Assembly (NCBI RefSeq): GCF_019668505.1
Contig: NZ_AP024371.1
Span: forward strand, 744,001-808,000
Direction: 5' to 3'
DNA: 64,000 bases
Source: Borrelia miyamotoi
Lineage (GTDB): Bacteria > Spirochaetota > Spirochaetia > Borreliales > Borreliaceae
The notes beneath the pieces are model-generated. The model had not been told where the DNA came from. It did not search any database and was given only the letters and a program-made list of their open reading frames with translations. Of the stretch, positions 1-10,081 are shown piece after piece (the first letter of the stretch is position 1; every line of letters begins with the position of its first letter). Position numbers and translations under genes: made by a program.

Positions 1-375
1 TTTACTATAATAAGGCGTAATATTATTGATAGCGACTTGTATGATGTTGATGTAAAGAAAATTTTTGTATGCTTTGAGAACCTATTTGAGAATAGTGCTA
101 ATGTTTCATTGCTTAATTTAAAAGATTTATTAAGAAGTAAGTATAATTTTAATGAAGTTTTTTTTGAAGATATGCTAAAGGTAGAGTTTGAAGTGGATTG
201 TGAAATGGTTAAACAAATTTTGTTTGCAATTAAAAAGAGAAAGGTAGAAAAGCGAATTTCCTTTTTTAAGGAAATGAACAAAGATAATTTTTTAGTAGAT
301 GCTAAGACACAAATCAGAGAATTGATGTTTTTAAATATGCAAAGAGAACGATTGAGGATATATTTGAATGAATAA
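1..375 (+). CDS. dnaG: DNA primase DnaG, C-terminal end (5' partial)
   Basis: The reading frame is open from the first base of the window and stops at 373-375, giving about 124 C-terminal residues. A TTG at 37 is in frame but is not a credible start, because coding continues upstream of it. The segment is charged and predicted helical, as expected for the helicase-binding tail of primase, which has little sequence conservation. The catalytic zinc and TOPRIM domains lie outside the window. The assignment therefore rests mainly on position: the dnaG-rpoD order is common in bacteria and known in Borrelia. The last codons overlap the rpoD start by 8 bases, so the two genes are probably translationally coupled. 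Confidence 0.7.
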   Translation, partial: FTIIRRNIIDSDLYDVDVKKIFVCFENLFENSANVSLLNLKDLLRSKYNFNEVFFEDMLKVEFEVDCEMVKQILFAIKKRKVEKRISFFKEMNKDNFLVDAKTQIRELMFLNMQRERLRIYLNE

Positions 376-2260
376 TACAAAGAATAAAGACTTGCAGACT
401 TTTAAGAAAAAGAATTCAAAAGTAGTAAAAGCCATCTTAAGTTATTTAGGAGATAAGAAAGCAATTACGTTTGGAGATTTAACAACTTTTTTATCAGGGG
501 ATATTTTGGAGCCTGAAAATATTGATTATGTTTATGAATTTCTTGAAGATGAGGGAATAAGCTTGATTAATGAAAAGATGGAGTCGGATATCTGTGATAT
601 TGAGGATTTAGATGAAACAAATAGAATTGATACTCAATGCATGATGTTGGATGATGCTGTTCAAAATGATGATGAGATAGATGATAAATTAGATGGATTT
701 GAAGATGAAACTATAGAAAGAGAAGATTTTAATTCAGGGTATATTAAGAGTGGTTTGTTAAAGGATAGTCATTCTGAGGATCCGATAAGACTTTACTTAA
801 AGGAAATAGGAAAAGAATTTTTATTAACTGGGCATCAAGAGGTTGAGCTTGCAAAGCAGATGGATTCTGGTGAGAGTATAATTGAGAATATTCTGAGAAG
901 TGAAGGACTTGTTATCGAAAATTATTATAATTTAGTTAATGCTATTTATTCAAGAGTAAGTAAAGAAGAGTTTTTTAAAAAAGAAAAGGAACGGGAAAAA
1001 GATAATAATTTTGACTATTATAACAAAAAAAAAAGGATCTCTTCTTTTTATAAGGCTTCTTTAAAACCATTTCAGGATCGTTTGGTAAGATATATAGAAA
1101 AAAAACATAGATTATATGAACTTGGAGAAGATATTTTTGAAGAAAATATTGCTAATGAGAGACTTGATATAAAAGAAATGCTTAAGTCTGTTCCTTTATA
1201 TCAAGAGGAGTTGCGAATTTTTTCAGATGATTATATTGACTCTGCTAGCAAGATCAAAGATTTAAAGAGGCAACAAAGGTCTATATTGGATAGATTAAAG
1301 ATAGATAAAGTAAGAAATCTTAGGATTCTTGGGAGGGATTTAGCTATCCCTGAGAGAAGAGAGAGGATAGAAAAATCTTTAAATATTCGAGAAGATCTCA
1401 TTAAAGAGCAAATTACAGAAGCTCAGCTTGCTCAAAAGGAGCTTGAGAGAATTGAAATGTATTATGAGTATCCAATGGATAAGATAATAAGCATGTCAGA
1501 AGAAATTTTGAAGGGTAAGCAGATGATGCAGCATGCAAAAGATCAGTTAATTAAAGCTAATTTGAGACTTGTGGTAAGTATTGCTAAAAAGTATGCCAAT
1601 AGAGGTTTGCATTTTTTTGATCTTGTTCAAGAGGGTAATATTGGGCTAATTAAAGCAGTTGAAAAGTTTGAGTATAAGAGAGGGTTTAAGTTTTCTACCT
1701 ATGCTACATGGTGGATTCGTCAGGCAATAACAAGATCAATATCAGATCAGGCGCGTACCATTCGTGTTCCTGTGCATATGATTGAGCAGATAAATAGGTT
1801 GAATAGAGAAACAAGATATTTGGTTCAAGTTTTAGGTAAGGATCCAACAGATGAAGAGTTATCAGCTAGATTGGGATGGGATCTTAAAAAGGTAAAGACT
1901 GTAAAGAATGTTTCAAGAGAACCTGTGTCGCTTGAAACACCAATTGGAGAAGAAGAAGATTCTGTTCTTAGTGATTTTATTGAAGATAAAGCGATAAGAA
2001 ATCCAGCAAAGCATACATCTTTTGTAGTTTTGCAAGATCAAATAAGAGCAGTTCTTGGCACTCTTCCAGAAAGAGAACAGGAAGTTGTTAAGATGAGATT
2101 TGGTCTTGAAGATGGGTATTCTTTAACTCTTGAAGAGGTTGGGTTGCATTTTAACGTTACAAGAGAAAGAATCAGACAGATTGAATCTAAGGCATTAAGG
2201 CGACTTAAAAATCCTAAAAAAACTCAAAAACTTAAAGATTATTTGGAAGATTTAAATTGA
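368..2260 (+). CDS. rpoD: RNA polymerase primary sigma factor RpoD (sigma-70)
   Basis: This is the housekeeping sigma factor that directs core RNA polymerase to -35/-10 promoters. The 630-residue product has an acidic N-terminal segment resembling region 1.1 (about 15-120). Region 1.2 begins near residue 138 with [12 protein letters not shown] long charged non-conserved insert follows. Region 2 lies at about 390-460 with the core-binding and -10 recognition motif ([10 protein letters not shown]). Region 4 lies at about 565-625 with the helix-turn-helix sequence [17 protein letters not shown]. The gene starts with an ATG inside the end of dnaG and is followed 12 bases later by the zinc-ribbon gene, so it probably forms one transcript with both. 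The length is typical for a sigma-70 with a large non-conserved region. Confidence 0.97.
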   Translation: MNNTKNKDLQTFKKKNSKVVKAILSYLGDKKAITFGDLTTFLSGDILEPENIDYVYEFLEDEGISLINEKMESDICDIEDLDETNRIDTQCMMLDDAVQNDDEIDDKLDGFEDETIEREDFNSGYIKSGLLKDSHSEDPIRLYLKEIGKEFLLTGHQEVELAKQMDSGESIIENILRSEGLVIENYYNLVNAIYSRVSKEEFFKKEKEREKDNNFDYYNKKKRISSFYKASLKPFQDRLVRYIEKKHRLYELGEDIFEENIANERLDIKEMLKSVPLYQEELRIFSDDYIDSASKIKDLKRQQRSILDRLKIDKVRNLRILGRDLAIPERRERIEKSLNIREDLIKEQITEAQLAQKELERIEMYYEYPMDKIISMSEEILKGKQMMQHAKDQLIKANLRLVVSIAKKYANRGLHFFDLVQEGNIGLIKAVEKFEYKRGFKFSTYATWWIRQAITRSISDQARTIRVPVHMIEQINRLNRETRYLVQVLGKDPTDEELSARLGWDLKKVKTVKNVSREPVSLETPIGEEEDSVLSDFIEDKAIRNPAKHTSFVVLQDQIRAVLGTLPEREQEVVKMRFGLEDGYSLTLEEVGLHFNVTRERIRQIESKALRRLKNPKKTQKLKDYLEDLN

Positions 2261-2272
2261 CTAGGAGGATTC

Positions 2273-3031
2273 ATGGAAACTAATATTGATATACTTAAAA
2301 ATCTTGAAGGTATATATAAGGCTAGGTTTGAGCTTGAGGAAAAACAAAAAAATATTCCTAGGTACTTGCAAGCCAAAAAAGCTCAAATTGATGAACTTAT
2401 TAGATCTCTTGATGAATTACAGCTTAAATTTAAAGACTACCAAAAAGATGATGCATCTTTGAAATTGGATATTCAAGACATTAATGTGAGAAAGAGTAAA
2501 GCAGAAGAGAAAATTGATAGCATTAAAACTCAAAGGGAGTATGAGGCTCTTGAAAAAGAATTACAGACTATTATCGATGATGAGGTTGCTATTAGGAAGA
2601 AAATGACGCATATTACTGGACTTAAGACAAAAATAGACAAGGAAATAGTCGAGGTTAAGAACAAGCTCGAGGTTGAGCAAGATATTTATGCTACTGAGAG
2701 TACTAGTCTTGAAAATGAGCTTTTAGAAATTGTAAAAAAACTTGATTCTATAAAAATAGAAGAGGATAAATATGCTTCTCGAATGGATGAGGACTTTTTG
2801 TTTAAATTTCAGAGGATTATTAGAAATAAATCCAATGGGGTTGTGCCTTTGATTGACAATGTTTGTAAGGGTTGTCATATGATACTTCCTGTTGAGTTCG
2901 CAAATAAGGTAAGGCGTGAACCGGATGATATTAAGTTTTGTCCTTATTGTAGTAGAATACTATATTATCAAGATAAATTTGAAATTGGTTTAGAAATGGT
3001 TCCTGGTGGTTTAGCAGATCTTCTAGAATAA
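2273..3031 (+). CDS. Coiled-coil protein with C-terminal C4 zinc ribbon (DUF164 / zf-RING_7 family)
   Basis: The first 190 residues are almost entirely charged heptad-like sequence, predicting a long antiparallel coiled coil. A zinc ribbon follows near residues 200-228 with two Cys pairs, CKGC and CPYC. This is the layout of the widespread DUF164 family, whose molecular role is not settled; nucleic acid or ribosome-associated roles have been suggested for members. A strong Shine-Dalgarno sequence (AGGAGG) sits just before the ATG, and the gene follows rpoD by 12 bases. It lies directly upstream of rnpB. The family assignment is firm, the function unknown. Confidence 0.85.
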   Translation: METNIDILKNLEGIYKARFELEEKQKNIPRYLQAKKAQIDELIRSLDELQLKFKDYQKDDASLKLDIQDINVRKSKAEEKIDSIKTQREYEALEKELQTIIDDEVAIRKKMTHITGLKTKIDKEIVEVKNKLEVEQDIYATESTSLENELLEIVKKLDSIKIEEDKYASRMDEDFLFKFQRIIRNKSNGVVPLIDNVCKGCHMILPVEFANKVRREPDDIKFCPYCSRILYYQDKFEIGLEMVPGGLADLLE

Positions 3032-3056
3032 AGTTTTTAATTTTTTTATTTTATTT

Positions 3057-3400
3057 AAGTTGATGTCCAGTCATCGCTTAATATACATTTAGGTATTTTA
3101 AGAGGAAAGTCCGAGCTCCAATAAGAGCATAATGCTAGGTAATACCTAGGGGTTTTAAACTTAAGAAAGTGTCACAGAAAATTACCACCTTAGGGTAAGG
3201 GTGAAAAGGCGAGGTAAGAGCTCACCGCTTATTTAGCGATAAATAGGGTCAAGACAAACCTCATTAGGAGCAAAATCAAGTATGCAAGCTTCCTTGGCTC
3301 TTGAGGGTGTGCTTGCGGGTAGATTGCATGATTTTTTCAGTGATGGAAAAACAAGATAGATGATGGCATAGTACAGAACTCGGCTTATGGATTTCAACTT
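3057..3400 (+). ncRNA. rnpB: RNase P RNA (M1-like ribozyme)
   Basis: This is the catalytic RNA that removes 5' leaders from pre-tRNAs. The universally conserved block GAGGAAAGTCCGAGCTCC is at 3102-3119. The P10/P11-type block with GGTAAGAGCTCACCG is near 3212-3228, followed by AGACAAACC. The 3' conserved ACAGAACTCGGCTTA is at 3373-3387. The ends pair as helix P1: AAGTTGA at 3057-3063 with TCAACTT at 3394-3400. The ends are estimated from this pairing. The RNA lies between two protein genes on the same strand, and the next ATG follows only about 21 bases after its 3' end. Confidence 0.93.
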
Positions 3401-3421
3401 AAATTTTTATAGAGAGTCTTT

Positions 3422-4387
3422 ATGGGGATCAATTATCTAAAATATATTTTTTATTTACTGATAAGTTTATTGCTTTTGTTTTTTATTTTTTATGTTTTAT
3501 CTTATTTTAAGGCTTTTTCCAACTCTTATTTAAAGGCAGGACCTACTGAGGTGAATTTACTTGTTCTTTGGGATAATAAGGAATATAAAGAAATAATAGA
3601 TTATGCTGAGAATGGCCTTAAGAAAAACAGGTTTGATTTTAATCTAAATTTGCTTCTTGGATTTTCATATTTTTATTATTCCTTAATGTTGAATGATAGT
3701 TACTTGAAAGGTCAATTTTTAGACAGTGCAATAGCAAGATTAAGGTTTTTGATGTCGATTAATGATGATGCTCCTATGGGTTTACTTTATTATATTTTGG
3801 GTAAAGCTTATTCTCATAAAGGTGAATATTATAGTGATCTTTCTGTTAAATATTTAAATAAAGCCTTATATTCAAGTAGTTTTACTTTTATGAGTATGCA
3901 AAAGGATATTTTTGAGTATTTAGGATATTCTTATCAGCTTTTAAAGGATTATCATGCTAGCTTAAAATTTTTTGAAAAAGCTTATAGAGAGAACAAGTCT
4001 GATCTTGTTCTTTGGAGTTTGGCATACGTTAATTATAAGGCTGGGAACATTGATGAGAGCATTGAATATATAAATAAATTTTTGCAAGAAGAAAATGGAA
4101 CATTTGTAAAAGATAGAATTGATGGTAATTTAATTCAAAAAGTATATTTATTGTATGGAGATATATTTTTTGAAAAAAATAATTATGATGAGGCGTTCAA
4201 TTGTTATGATAAAGTCTTGAAAATTAATAGTTTAAATCCTAATGTTTATGTTAAAATAGGAGATGTATATAGAAAAAAAGATAAAGATTATCCTAAAGCT
4301 AGAAAATATTGGAGAGAAGCATTAAGCATTGATCCTTATTTAGAAGAAGCAAGGGAGAGGCTGAAAATTAGTTTAGAGGATTTTTAG
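3422..4387 (+). CDS. Membrane-anchored TPR-repeat protein
   Basis: One hydrophobic helix at residues 7-32 anchors the 321-residue protein in the inner membrane. The remainder consists of helical tetratricopeptide-type repeats, including clear units near residues 185-215 (hydrophobic/aromatic spacing, ALKFFEKAY) and 245-315 (AFNCYDKVLKINSLNPN and a following PKARKYWREALSIDP unit). TPR arrays bind partner proteins. The gene ends 12 bases before mreB, so it is likely co-transcribed with the elongation genes and may act as a scaffold for them; that link is inferred only from position. No enzymatic motif was found. Confidence 0.75.
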   Translation: MGINYLKYIFYLLISLLLLFFIFYVLSYFKAFSNSYLKAGPTEVNLLVLWDNKEYKEIIDYAENGLKKNRFDFNLNLLLGFSYFYYSLMLNDSYLKGQFLDSAIARLRFLMSINDDAPMGLLYYILGKAYSHKGEYYSDLSVKYLNKALYSSSFTFMSMQKDIFEYLGYSYQLLKDYHASLKFFEKAYRENKSDLVLWSLAYVNYKAGNIDESIEYINKFLQEENGTFVKDRIDGNLIQKVYLLYGDIFFEKNNYDEAFNCYDKVLKINSLNPNVYVKIGDVYRKKDKDYPKARKYWREALSIDPYLEEARERLKISLEDF

Positions 4388-4399
4388 GGAGAGCTTGAA

Positions 4400-5449
4400 T
4401 TGAATTTTTTTAAATCTTTTTTGATAGATATTGGTATTGATCTTGGTACATGCAACACTTTAGTTTATATCAAGGATTATGGTGTGGTGATGAGTGAGCC
4501 TTCAGTAGTTGCTATTGATGTTAGTAAGGGTAATAGAGTAGTAGCTGTTGGGCGTAATGCAAAAAAAATGCTTTGGAAGACACCGGAGAACATTAAGGCC
4601 GTAAGACCACTTCGTGATGGTGTTATTGCTGACATTGAGAATACAGAGAAAATGATTAAGTATTTTATAAGTCAGATTTTTTCTAGAAAAAAATTGTTTT
4701 TTAAGCCCAGAATGGTAATAGGAGTGCCAACTTGTATTACGGAAGTTGAGCGAAGGGCTGTGAAAGAGAGTGCAATGAATGCTGGTGCTCGTGAAGTTAA
4801 GGTTATTGAGGAATCTCTTGCAGCTGCTATTGGATCTGATATTCCTATTTTTGAACCAACTGGTCATATGGTATGTGATATTGGAGGAGGAACTACTGAA
4901 ATATCGGTTATTTCTCTTGGTGGTATGGTAGTAAGTAGAGCTATTAGGACAGGTGGAGATGAGTTTGATGAAAGCATTATAAAGTATATGAGGAGTGTTC
5001 ATAACATTGTTATTGGGCAGCAAACAGCAGAAAAATTAAAAATCAAGATCGGTAATGTTTATCCAGATATTCATAATTTAAAAGTAGAAACAATAGATAT
5101 TAAAGGGACAGATGCTGTTACTGGGCTTCCTAGAAAGCAAATTATTGATTCTATGGAGATACGAGAATCTTTGCAAGAACCTATTGGTACTGTTGTTGAT
5201 GAGGTTAAGAGAACTCTTGGAGCAACTCCTCCAGAGCTTGCAACAGATATTGTTGAGCGTGGGATCATATTAACAGGAGGTGGAGCCCTTCTTAAGGGTC
5301 TTAGTAGACTTTTGTCAAAAGAAACAGGAGTTCCAGTGTATGTTGCAGATAATCCTTTGTTGTCCGTGGCTGTTGGAGCCGGTTTATTTTATGATTATGC
5401 CAATAGAATAGATATTAGTAAAAATATATATAGTTTTATTAATGAATAG
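4400..5449 (+). CDS. mreB: Rod-shape actin homologue MreB
   Basis: MreB is the bacterial actin that guides lateral wall synthesis. The 349-residue product has the actin-fold phosphate 1 motif near the N-terminus ([12 protein letters not shown]) and the phosphate 2 motif DIGGGTTE near residue 160. An adenosine motif ([11 protein letters not shown]) is near residue 290. I use the TTG at 4400 because a GGGAG Shine-Dalgarno lies 8 bases upstream and the next residues match the usual MreB N-terminus. It is the first gene of mreB-mreC-mreD-mrdA-rodA, all spaced by fewer than 10 bases. Confidence 0.96.
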   Translation: MNFFKSFLIDIGIDLGTCNTLVYIKDYGVVMSEPSVVAIDVSKGNRVVAVGRNAKKMLWKTPENIKAVRPLRDGVIADIENTEKMIKYFISQIFSRKKLFFKPRMVIGVPTCITEVERRAVKESAMNAGAREVKVIEESLAAAIGSDIPIFEPTGHMVCDIGGGTTEISVISLGGMVVSRAIRTGGDEFDESIIKYMRSVHNIVIGQQTAEKLKIKIGNVYPDIHNLKVETIDIKGTDAVTGLPRKQIIDSMEIRESLQEPIGTVVDEVKRTLGATPPELATDIVERGIILTGGGALLKGLSRLLSKETGVPVYVADNPLLSVAVGAGLFYDYANRIDISKNIYSFINE

Positions 5450-5451
5450 GT

Positions 5452-6297
5452 ATGAAGTTTCTTGTTAATTTCAAGAATTTTATTAAGGTATTAAGTGTAT
5501 TAATATTTGCTATCATTCTTATGATTTATGATTCAGGTAGTTTTAATGCAAAAAAGAAAGATGATTTTTTTATTTTTACTTTAAATTCGTATATTCAAAG
5601 CAATATGCATGATTTTTTTATTTTTGTTTCTAGCCTTTTTAAGGCTATAAATGAATATAAGGATTATGGTAAAACAGTAGAAGCTTATAAAAAAAGAATA
5701 CAGCAACTTGAGATAGTAATTCAAAATGTGCAAGTGTTAAGACAGGAAAATTCTAGGCTTAAAGAACAGCTTGGATTTTATTCAGTACATGCTAATGATT
5801 TTATTTCTGCTGAAGTAATTTATTTGAATTATGCAAATATTTCTTCCTTAATGGCAATTAATAAAGGCTATAATGATGGTGTTCAAAAAGATATGATAGC
5901 TATTGCTTATCAAGATGGATTTAGCGGTCTTGTTGGGAAAGTTGTTAAAGTTTATGCGAATACTGCAAGAGTTTTACCTTTAACCAGTTATGAGAACTTT
6001 GTTTCTGCAAGAATTCAAAATAGCAAATTTATTGGTCTTGTTGAGGGCAAGGGGTATGGAGAGGCTCTTGAGATGAATTACGTTAATAAATTAGCCGAAA
6101 GTGCTTTAAAAATTGGAGATTATGTTGTTACTGCTGGATTTAGCGATTATCCTGGTGGGATTTACATAGGAAAAATTACTTATTTTAATGTGCTTGAGTA
6201 TAATTCCCTTTTAAGTATTAAAATAGAACCCATAATAGTTTTAGACAAGTTAGAATATGTTTTTTTGATTAAGGGTGATAGTAGGGTAGAGAAGTGA
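5452..6297 (+). CDS. mreC: Rod-shape-determining protein MreC
   Basis: MreC is a bitopic inner-membrane protein that links MreB and MreD to the PBP2/RodA synthase in the periplasm. The 281-residue product has one transmembrane helix at about residues 10-27, then a coiled coil around residues 75-108. The C-terminal beta-rich domain follows, with typical MreC features such as GLVGKVVKVYANTARV and DYVVTAGFSDYPGGIYIGKI. The ATG is 2 bases after the mreB stop, and the stop overlaps the mreD start. Length and layout are normal for the family. Confidence 0.93.
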   Translation: MKFLVNFKNFIKVLSVLIFAIILMIYDSGSFNAKKKDDFFIFTLNSYIQSNMHDFFIFVSSLFKAINEYKDYGKTVEAYKKRIQQLEIVIQNVQVLRQENSRLKEQLGFYSVHANDFISAEVIYLNYANISSLMAINKGYNDGVQKDMIAIAYQDGFSGLVGKVVKVYANTARVLPLTSYENFVSARIQNSKFIGLVEGKGYGEALEMNYVNKLAESALKIGDYVVTAGFSDYPGGIYIGKITYFNVLEYNSLLSIKIEPIIVLDKLEYVFLIKGDSRVEK

Positions 6298-6776
6298 TAT
6301 CTTTTGTACTCTATTATGTTATTAGTGTATTTTTGGGACAGATTTTTCAGTATTATTGTGATGTTAGTTTTTCTTTTTCAATAGATATATTTTTAATTAT
6401 TTTGATTTTCAATTCTCTAAACTTTGTTTTTAATTTAGGTTTGGTATCAAGTATTTTGCATGGCTTTATTATGGAATATTTTAATGGATTACCACTTGGA
6501 TTTTTTGTCTTTAGTTATGTTTTTATATTTTATCTTCTTGGTAAAGTTAAGATGGTTGTTCCAAATAGCATGTTTAGCATAACAGTGTTTTTTATTTTTT
6601 CAAAATTTATTATTTGGTTTGTGGCAATGGTTTTTTCAGATTTTATTGATCTTAAAGGTTTCAATTATTCAATATTTGATCTTAATCTCATGCTGAATAT
6701 AGTATTTTTGAATTTCTTATATCCGATTTTAGGTTATTGTACTAAAAATTTTTATACTATTAGAGAGGAATACTAG
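6294..6776 (+). CDS. mreD: Rod-shape-determining membrane protein MreD
   Basis: This is a small polytopic membrane protein of 160 residues with about five hydrophobic helices and the aromatic-rich character of MreD, which joins MreC in activating the elongation machinery. It starts with GTG at 6294, overlapping the mreC stop (GTGA), a sign of translational coupling. Sequence conservation in MreD is low, so the call depends on the hydrophobic profile, the size, the motif HGFIMEYFNGLPLG resembling the MreD core, and its place between mreC and the PBP2 gene. Confidence 0.85.
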   Translation: MISFVLYYVISVFLGQIFQYYCDVSFSFSIDIFLIILIFNSLNFVFNLGLVSSILHGFIMEYFNGLPLGFFVFSYVFIFYLLGKVKMVVPNSMFSITVFFIFSKFIIWFVAMVFSDFIDLKGFNYSIFDLNLMLNIVFLNFLYPILGYCTKNFYTIREEY

Positions 6777-6777
6777 A

Positions 6778-8580
6778 GTGAAAGTTATTTTGAAGGGCAG
6801 ATATAGGTTTGGGCTGTTACTTCTATCTTTCGTTTTTTTTTCTTATCTTTTTACTTTATTTAAAATGCAAATTGGGAAGCACTTGTTGTATGATAAAGAA
6901 GCAACAGTTCTTTTATCTAGAGTGGATAAAATTAAGGCCTCAAGAGGTGAGATTCTAGATTCAAACTTTAATGTTCTTGCGAATAATCTTACGATATTTG
7001 TTTTAAAGATTAGTTTGGAGCAATATTATGGTATGTCTCTTGAGGATAGAGAGGAGATGTTAAATTTTTTATCAAGTATTTTAGGTATTGAAAAAGAGCT
7101 TATTATTTCTAAAATTGAGGCTCCTAGAGGATATTTTAAGGATGTAGAAATAGTTGAGCTGAGTCCGGAAATGTTGTTTAGAGTGGCTGAAAAAAGAAGT
7201 TATTATCCTGCACTTTTGTGGACATATTCTTTTAAAAGAAATTATTTAGTGGATGATTCTTTTTCTCATTCTATCGGGTATGTTGGCAAGATCAATCAAA
7301 GGGAACTTCGTGCTTTTTATAATGTTAAAGGATATGATAATAATTCTACAATAGGCAAATTGGGTATTGAACAAACTTATGATAGTTATATTAGAGGAAA
7401 AGAAGGTTTAATTAAATATAGAGTAGATTCTAGAGAAAGAAAAATAGATAGTGGTTCTATTATAGAGTATATGATTCCTGGTAATAGTATTGTTTTAAAC
7501 ATTAATAAGGATATTCAAATGCTTGCAAAGAAAACTTTAGGTGAAAGATACGGCTCTGTAGTGGTGTTAAAACCTGCAACAGGAAGTGTGTTAGCTCTTT
7601 ATAATTATCCTTATTATTCAATGAATGATGTTTATAATAAATATTCTAAAGAAGATTATTCTTTCCTAAATAGAGCAATACAATCAGTTTATCCCCCTGC
7701 ATCTATTTTTAAATTAGTTATGACCACAGCATTGTTAGAAGAGAGGGTCATTGATAAGGATAGAAAGATATATTGTTTGGGATATTTCAGAGTGGGCAAT
7801 AGAATATTTCATTGTTGGCATCGTAGTGGGCATGGTTATGTCAATTTAGAGCAAGCTGTTGCTCATTCATGTAATGTTTATTTTTATATATTGGGACTTA
7901 AGTACCTTGGTATTGAAAAGATTTTTAAGTATGCAAAAGAATATGGCTTTGGAGAGAAAACTGGCATTGACTTACCAAATGAGGTTTCTGGTCTTCTTCC
8001 AAGTCCGGAATGGAAAGAGAAAACTTTTAATCAAACTTGGGTAGGTGGTGATACTGTAAATTTTTCAATCGGACAGGGTTTTTTGAGTGCTACTCCTATT
8101 CAGATTGCTAATATGATAGCTATGATTGCAAATGAAGGCGTTGTTTATAAACCAAGGATTGTTAATAGGATTTTGAATGGAAATAGTAATGAAGTTATTC
8201 TTGAGAATGTTCCTGAAGTTCTTAGGAAAACAGATATTATTAGCAAAACTACTTTTAAACTTTTAAAAAATTATATGAGAAATGTCATAACTTATGGTAC
8301 TGCTAGAAATTCAGTTCTTACGAAAGCTGTCAAGGTTATAGGAAAGACAGGAACAGGTCAAACTGGTGTTACTGGTCTTGAAAATAGTTCTTTTGTTGGG
8401 CTTGCTCCTTATGGTGGAGCTCCTGATGAACAAATTATTATCTTTAGTTTGGTTGAAGGAAGAAGTAATGTAGATAATATGTGGGCTGCTAAATCCATAG
8501 ATTTAATGATGCAAGGGATTTTTGCTAATCAAAGTTATGAAGATATTCTTAAAGAGTATAGACCGTGGTATATTAGGTAG
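6778..8580 (+). CDS. mrdA: Penicillin-binding protein 2, elongation transpeptidase
   Basis: A class B PBP that crosslinks peptidoglycan during cell elongation in complex with RodA. The 600-residue protein has an N-terminal membrane anchor (about 10-28) and a pedestal domain with the RGEILDSN motif. The transpeptidase domain carries S309-I-F-K312 (SxxK nucleophile motif), S364-C-N (SxN) and K523-T-G (KTG). It starts with GTG one base after the mreD stop and is followed after 9 bases by rodA, its usual partner. All three catalytic motifs are intact, so it should be active and beta-lactam binding. Confidence 0.95.
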   Translation: MKVILKGRYRFGLLLLSFVFFSYLFTLFKMQIGKHLLYDKEATVLLSRVDKIKASRGEILDSNFNVLANNLTIFVLKISLEQYYGMSLEDREEMLNFLSSILGIEKELIISKIEAPRGYFKDVEIVELSPEMLFRVAEKRSYYPALLWTYSFKRNYLVDDSFSHSIGYVGKINQRELRAFYNVKGYDNNSTIGKLGIEQTYDSYIRGKEGLIKYRVDSRERKIDSGSIIEYMIPGNSIVLNINKDIQMLAKKTLGERYGSVVVLKPATGSVLALYNYPYYSMNDVYNKYSKEDYSFLNRAIQSVYPPASIFKLVMTTALLEERVIDKDRKIYCLGYFRVGNRIFHCWHRSGHGYVNLEQAVAHSCNVYFYILGLKYLGIEKIFKYAKEYGFGEKTGIDLPNEVSGLLPSPEWKEKTFNQTWVGGDTVNFSIGQGFLSATPIQIANMIAMIANEGVVYKPRIVNRILNGNSNEVILENVPEVLRKTDIISKTTFKLLKNYMRNVITYGTARNSVLTKAVKVIGKTGTGQTGVTGLENSSFVGLAPYGGAPDEQIIIFSLVEGRSNVDNMWAAKSIDLMMQGIFANQSYEDILKEYRPWYIR

Positions 8581-8589
8581 GGACGACAA

Positions 8590-9912
8590 ATGGCTGTTTT
8601 TAGGAAAAGTTATGATGCTTTGACATTATTTAGTTTAGTGATGATATCTTTTATTGGAGTTTTACTTATATATTCTAGTGATTATACCTCTAATGGTTCT
8701 TTGATAAAAATTGAATATATTAAACAAATTGTATGGGTTTTTAGTGGGTTTTTTATAATTTTTTTCATAGGAAGATATGACCTTAAGATTGTACATGGTA
8801 TGATTTATCCTTTGTATTTTTTACTGATTGCTTCTTTGATTTTTACTGTTCTTTTTGGTGTTACTGTTAATGGAGCTAGATCTTGGATTGGCATTTGGAA
8901 ATTAGGAGGACAACCTTCAGAATTTGGTAAAATTATTAGTATTTTAGCTCTTGCTAAATTCTACAGTAGTAGGGAGGAGGGTCATCGTAGTTTTTTTGTT
9001 TTTATTTTTGGTTTTATTTTAATTTTGCCTGTTGTTTTGTTTGTATTGTTACAACCTGATTTTGGTACTGCTGTGGTTTATTTGAATATGTTTATATTTA
9101 TTTCCTTTTTTGCTGGTATAGATATACATTATATTTTATATTTTACTTTAACAGGGATCTTTTCGTTCCTTTTTATGGTTTTGCCGGTTTGGTATGAATA
9201 TAAGGCAGATATGGGAAGTATTTTATATTTAATTTTTTCAAATAATTTTTATTTTAAAGTGGCTTTTTTAGTATTAGTTTTAGTGTTTTTATTTTCTGCT
9301 ATAGGTTTTTTTATTTCAAAATATAATTTAACCATTAAATTTGTTTATTTTTATATGTTATTTATGAGTTCAATTTTATTAATTTCAGCTTTCTTTTCTA
9401 AGTTTATTTCAAAGTTTATGAAACCTTATCAAGTTAAAAGATTTTTGGTTTTTTTAGATCCAAATATTGATCTTAAGGGAGCTGGCTGGAATTTGAATCA
9501 AGTAAAGGTTGCTATTGGTTCTGGGGGAATTTTTGGTAAAGGATTTTTAAAAGGTCCTTATACTCATGCAAAATATGTTCCGTCTCAAAGTACGGATTTT
9601 ATTTTTTCAATCCTTGCTGAAGAATTTGGCTTTTTTGGGGCTAGTGTAGTTTTAGTATTATTTTTTTTTATTTTTTTTAGGATTTTAATCATAATGAATA
9701 AAAGCAAAGATGTGTATATGTCTTTGGTTCTTGCAGGCGTATTGAGTCTTTTATTTTTTCATACATCTTTTAATATTGGCATGTCTTTAGGGCTTTTGCC
9801 AATTACAGGTATACCTTTGCCTTTTTTGTCTTATGGTGGTTCCTCTACCATTACTTTCTTTTTGGCTATGACTCTTTATTTTAATATTGAATCTATAGTA
9901 ACTATGGATTAG
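8590..9912 (+). CDS. rodA: SEDS peptidoglycan glycosyltransferase RodA
   Basis: RodA polymerises lipid II into glycan strands during elongation and works with PBP2. The 440-residue polytopic protein has about ten hydrophobic segments and the SEDS hallmarks: NGARSWIGIWKLGGQPSEFG near residues 97-116, QPDFGTAVVY, and the C-terminal TGIPLPFLSYGGSS near residues 408-421. It is slightly longer than many RodA proteins because of an extended middle loop and helix region (about 200-270). It is the last gene of the mre operon. Confidence 0.95.
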   Translation: MAVFRKSYDALTLFSLVMISFIGVLLIYSSDYTSNGSLIKIEYIKQIVWVFSGFFIIFFIGRYDLKIVHGMIYPLYFLLIASLIFTVLFGVTVNGARSWIGIWKLGGQPSEFGKIISILALAKFYSSREEGHRSFFVFIFGFILILPVVLFVLLQPDFGTAVVYLNMFIFISFFAGIDIHYILYFTLTGIFSFLFMVLPVWYEYKADMGSILYLIFSNNFYFKVAFLVLVLVFLFSAIGFFISKYNLTIKFVYFYMLFMSSILLISAFFSKFISKFMKPYQVKRFLVFLDPNIDLKGAGWNLNQVKVAIGSGGIFGKGFLKGPYTHAKYVPSQSTDFIFSILAEEFGFFGASVVLVLFFFIFFRILIIMNKSKDVYMSLVLAGVLSLLFFHTSFNIGMSLGLLPITGIPLPFLSYGGSSTITFFLAMTLYFNIESIVTMD

Positions 9913-10045
9913 AAAATTTTATTTATTGGTTCTTATTTTTTTATCTGTTTTTTTAACAAATTTTTTTGTATATTATATTTATAAATTTAGAAGATTTCTT
10001 GTTTATCTATGACTGTAGTTAAATTTTAAATTTATTATAAAATTA

Positions 10046-10051
10046 TATAAT
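10046..10051 (+). promoter_or_regulatory. Candidate -10 box upstream of thrS
   Basis: A consensus TATAAT lies 31 bases before the thrS ATG. No good -35 hexamer is seen at 16-18 bases upstream, so this is a weak candidate in a very AT-rich gap of 169 bases. Confidence 0.35.
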
Positions 10052-10081
10052 ATAAAATCTTAGGATTTGTAAGGTGTTGTT

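Noticed and set aside
37..375. TTG at 37 as start of a separate 112-aa gene
   Set aside because: The frame is open from the first base of the window, so this is the tail of a longer gene (dnaG by position).
4502..5023. 173-codon minus-strand frame inside mreB
   Set aside because: It is antisense to a clearly conserved gene, lacks a ribosome-binding site and has no recognisable protein features.
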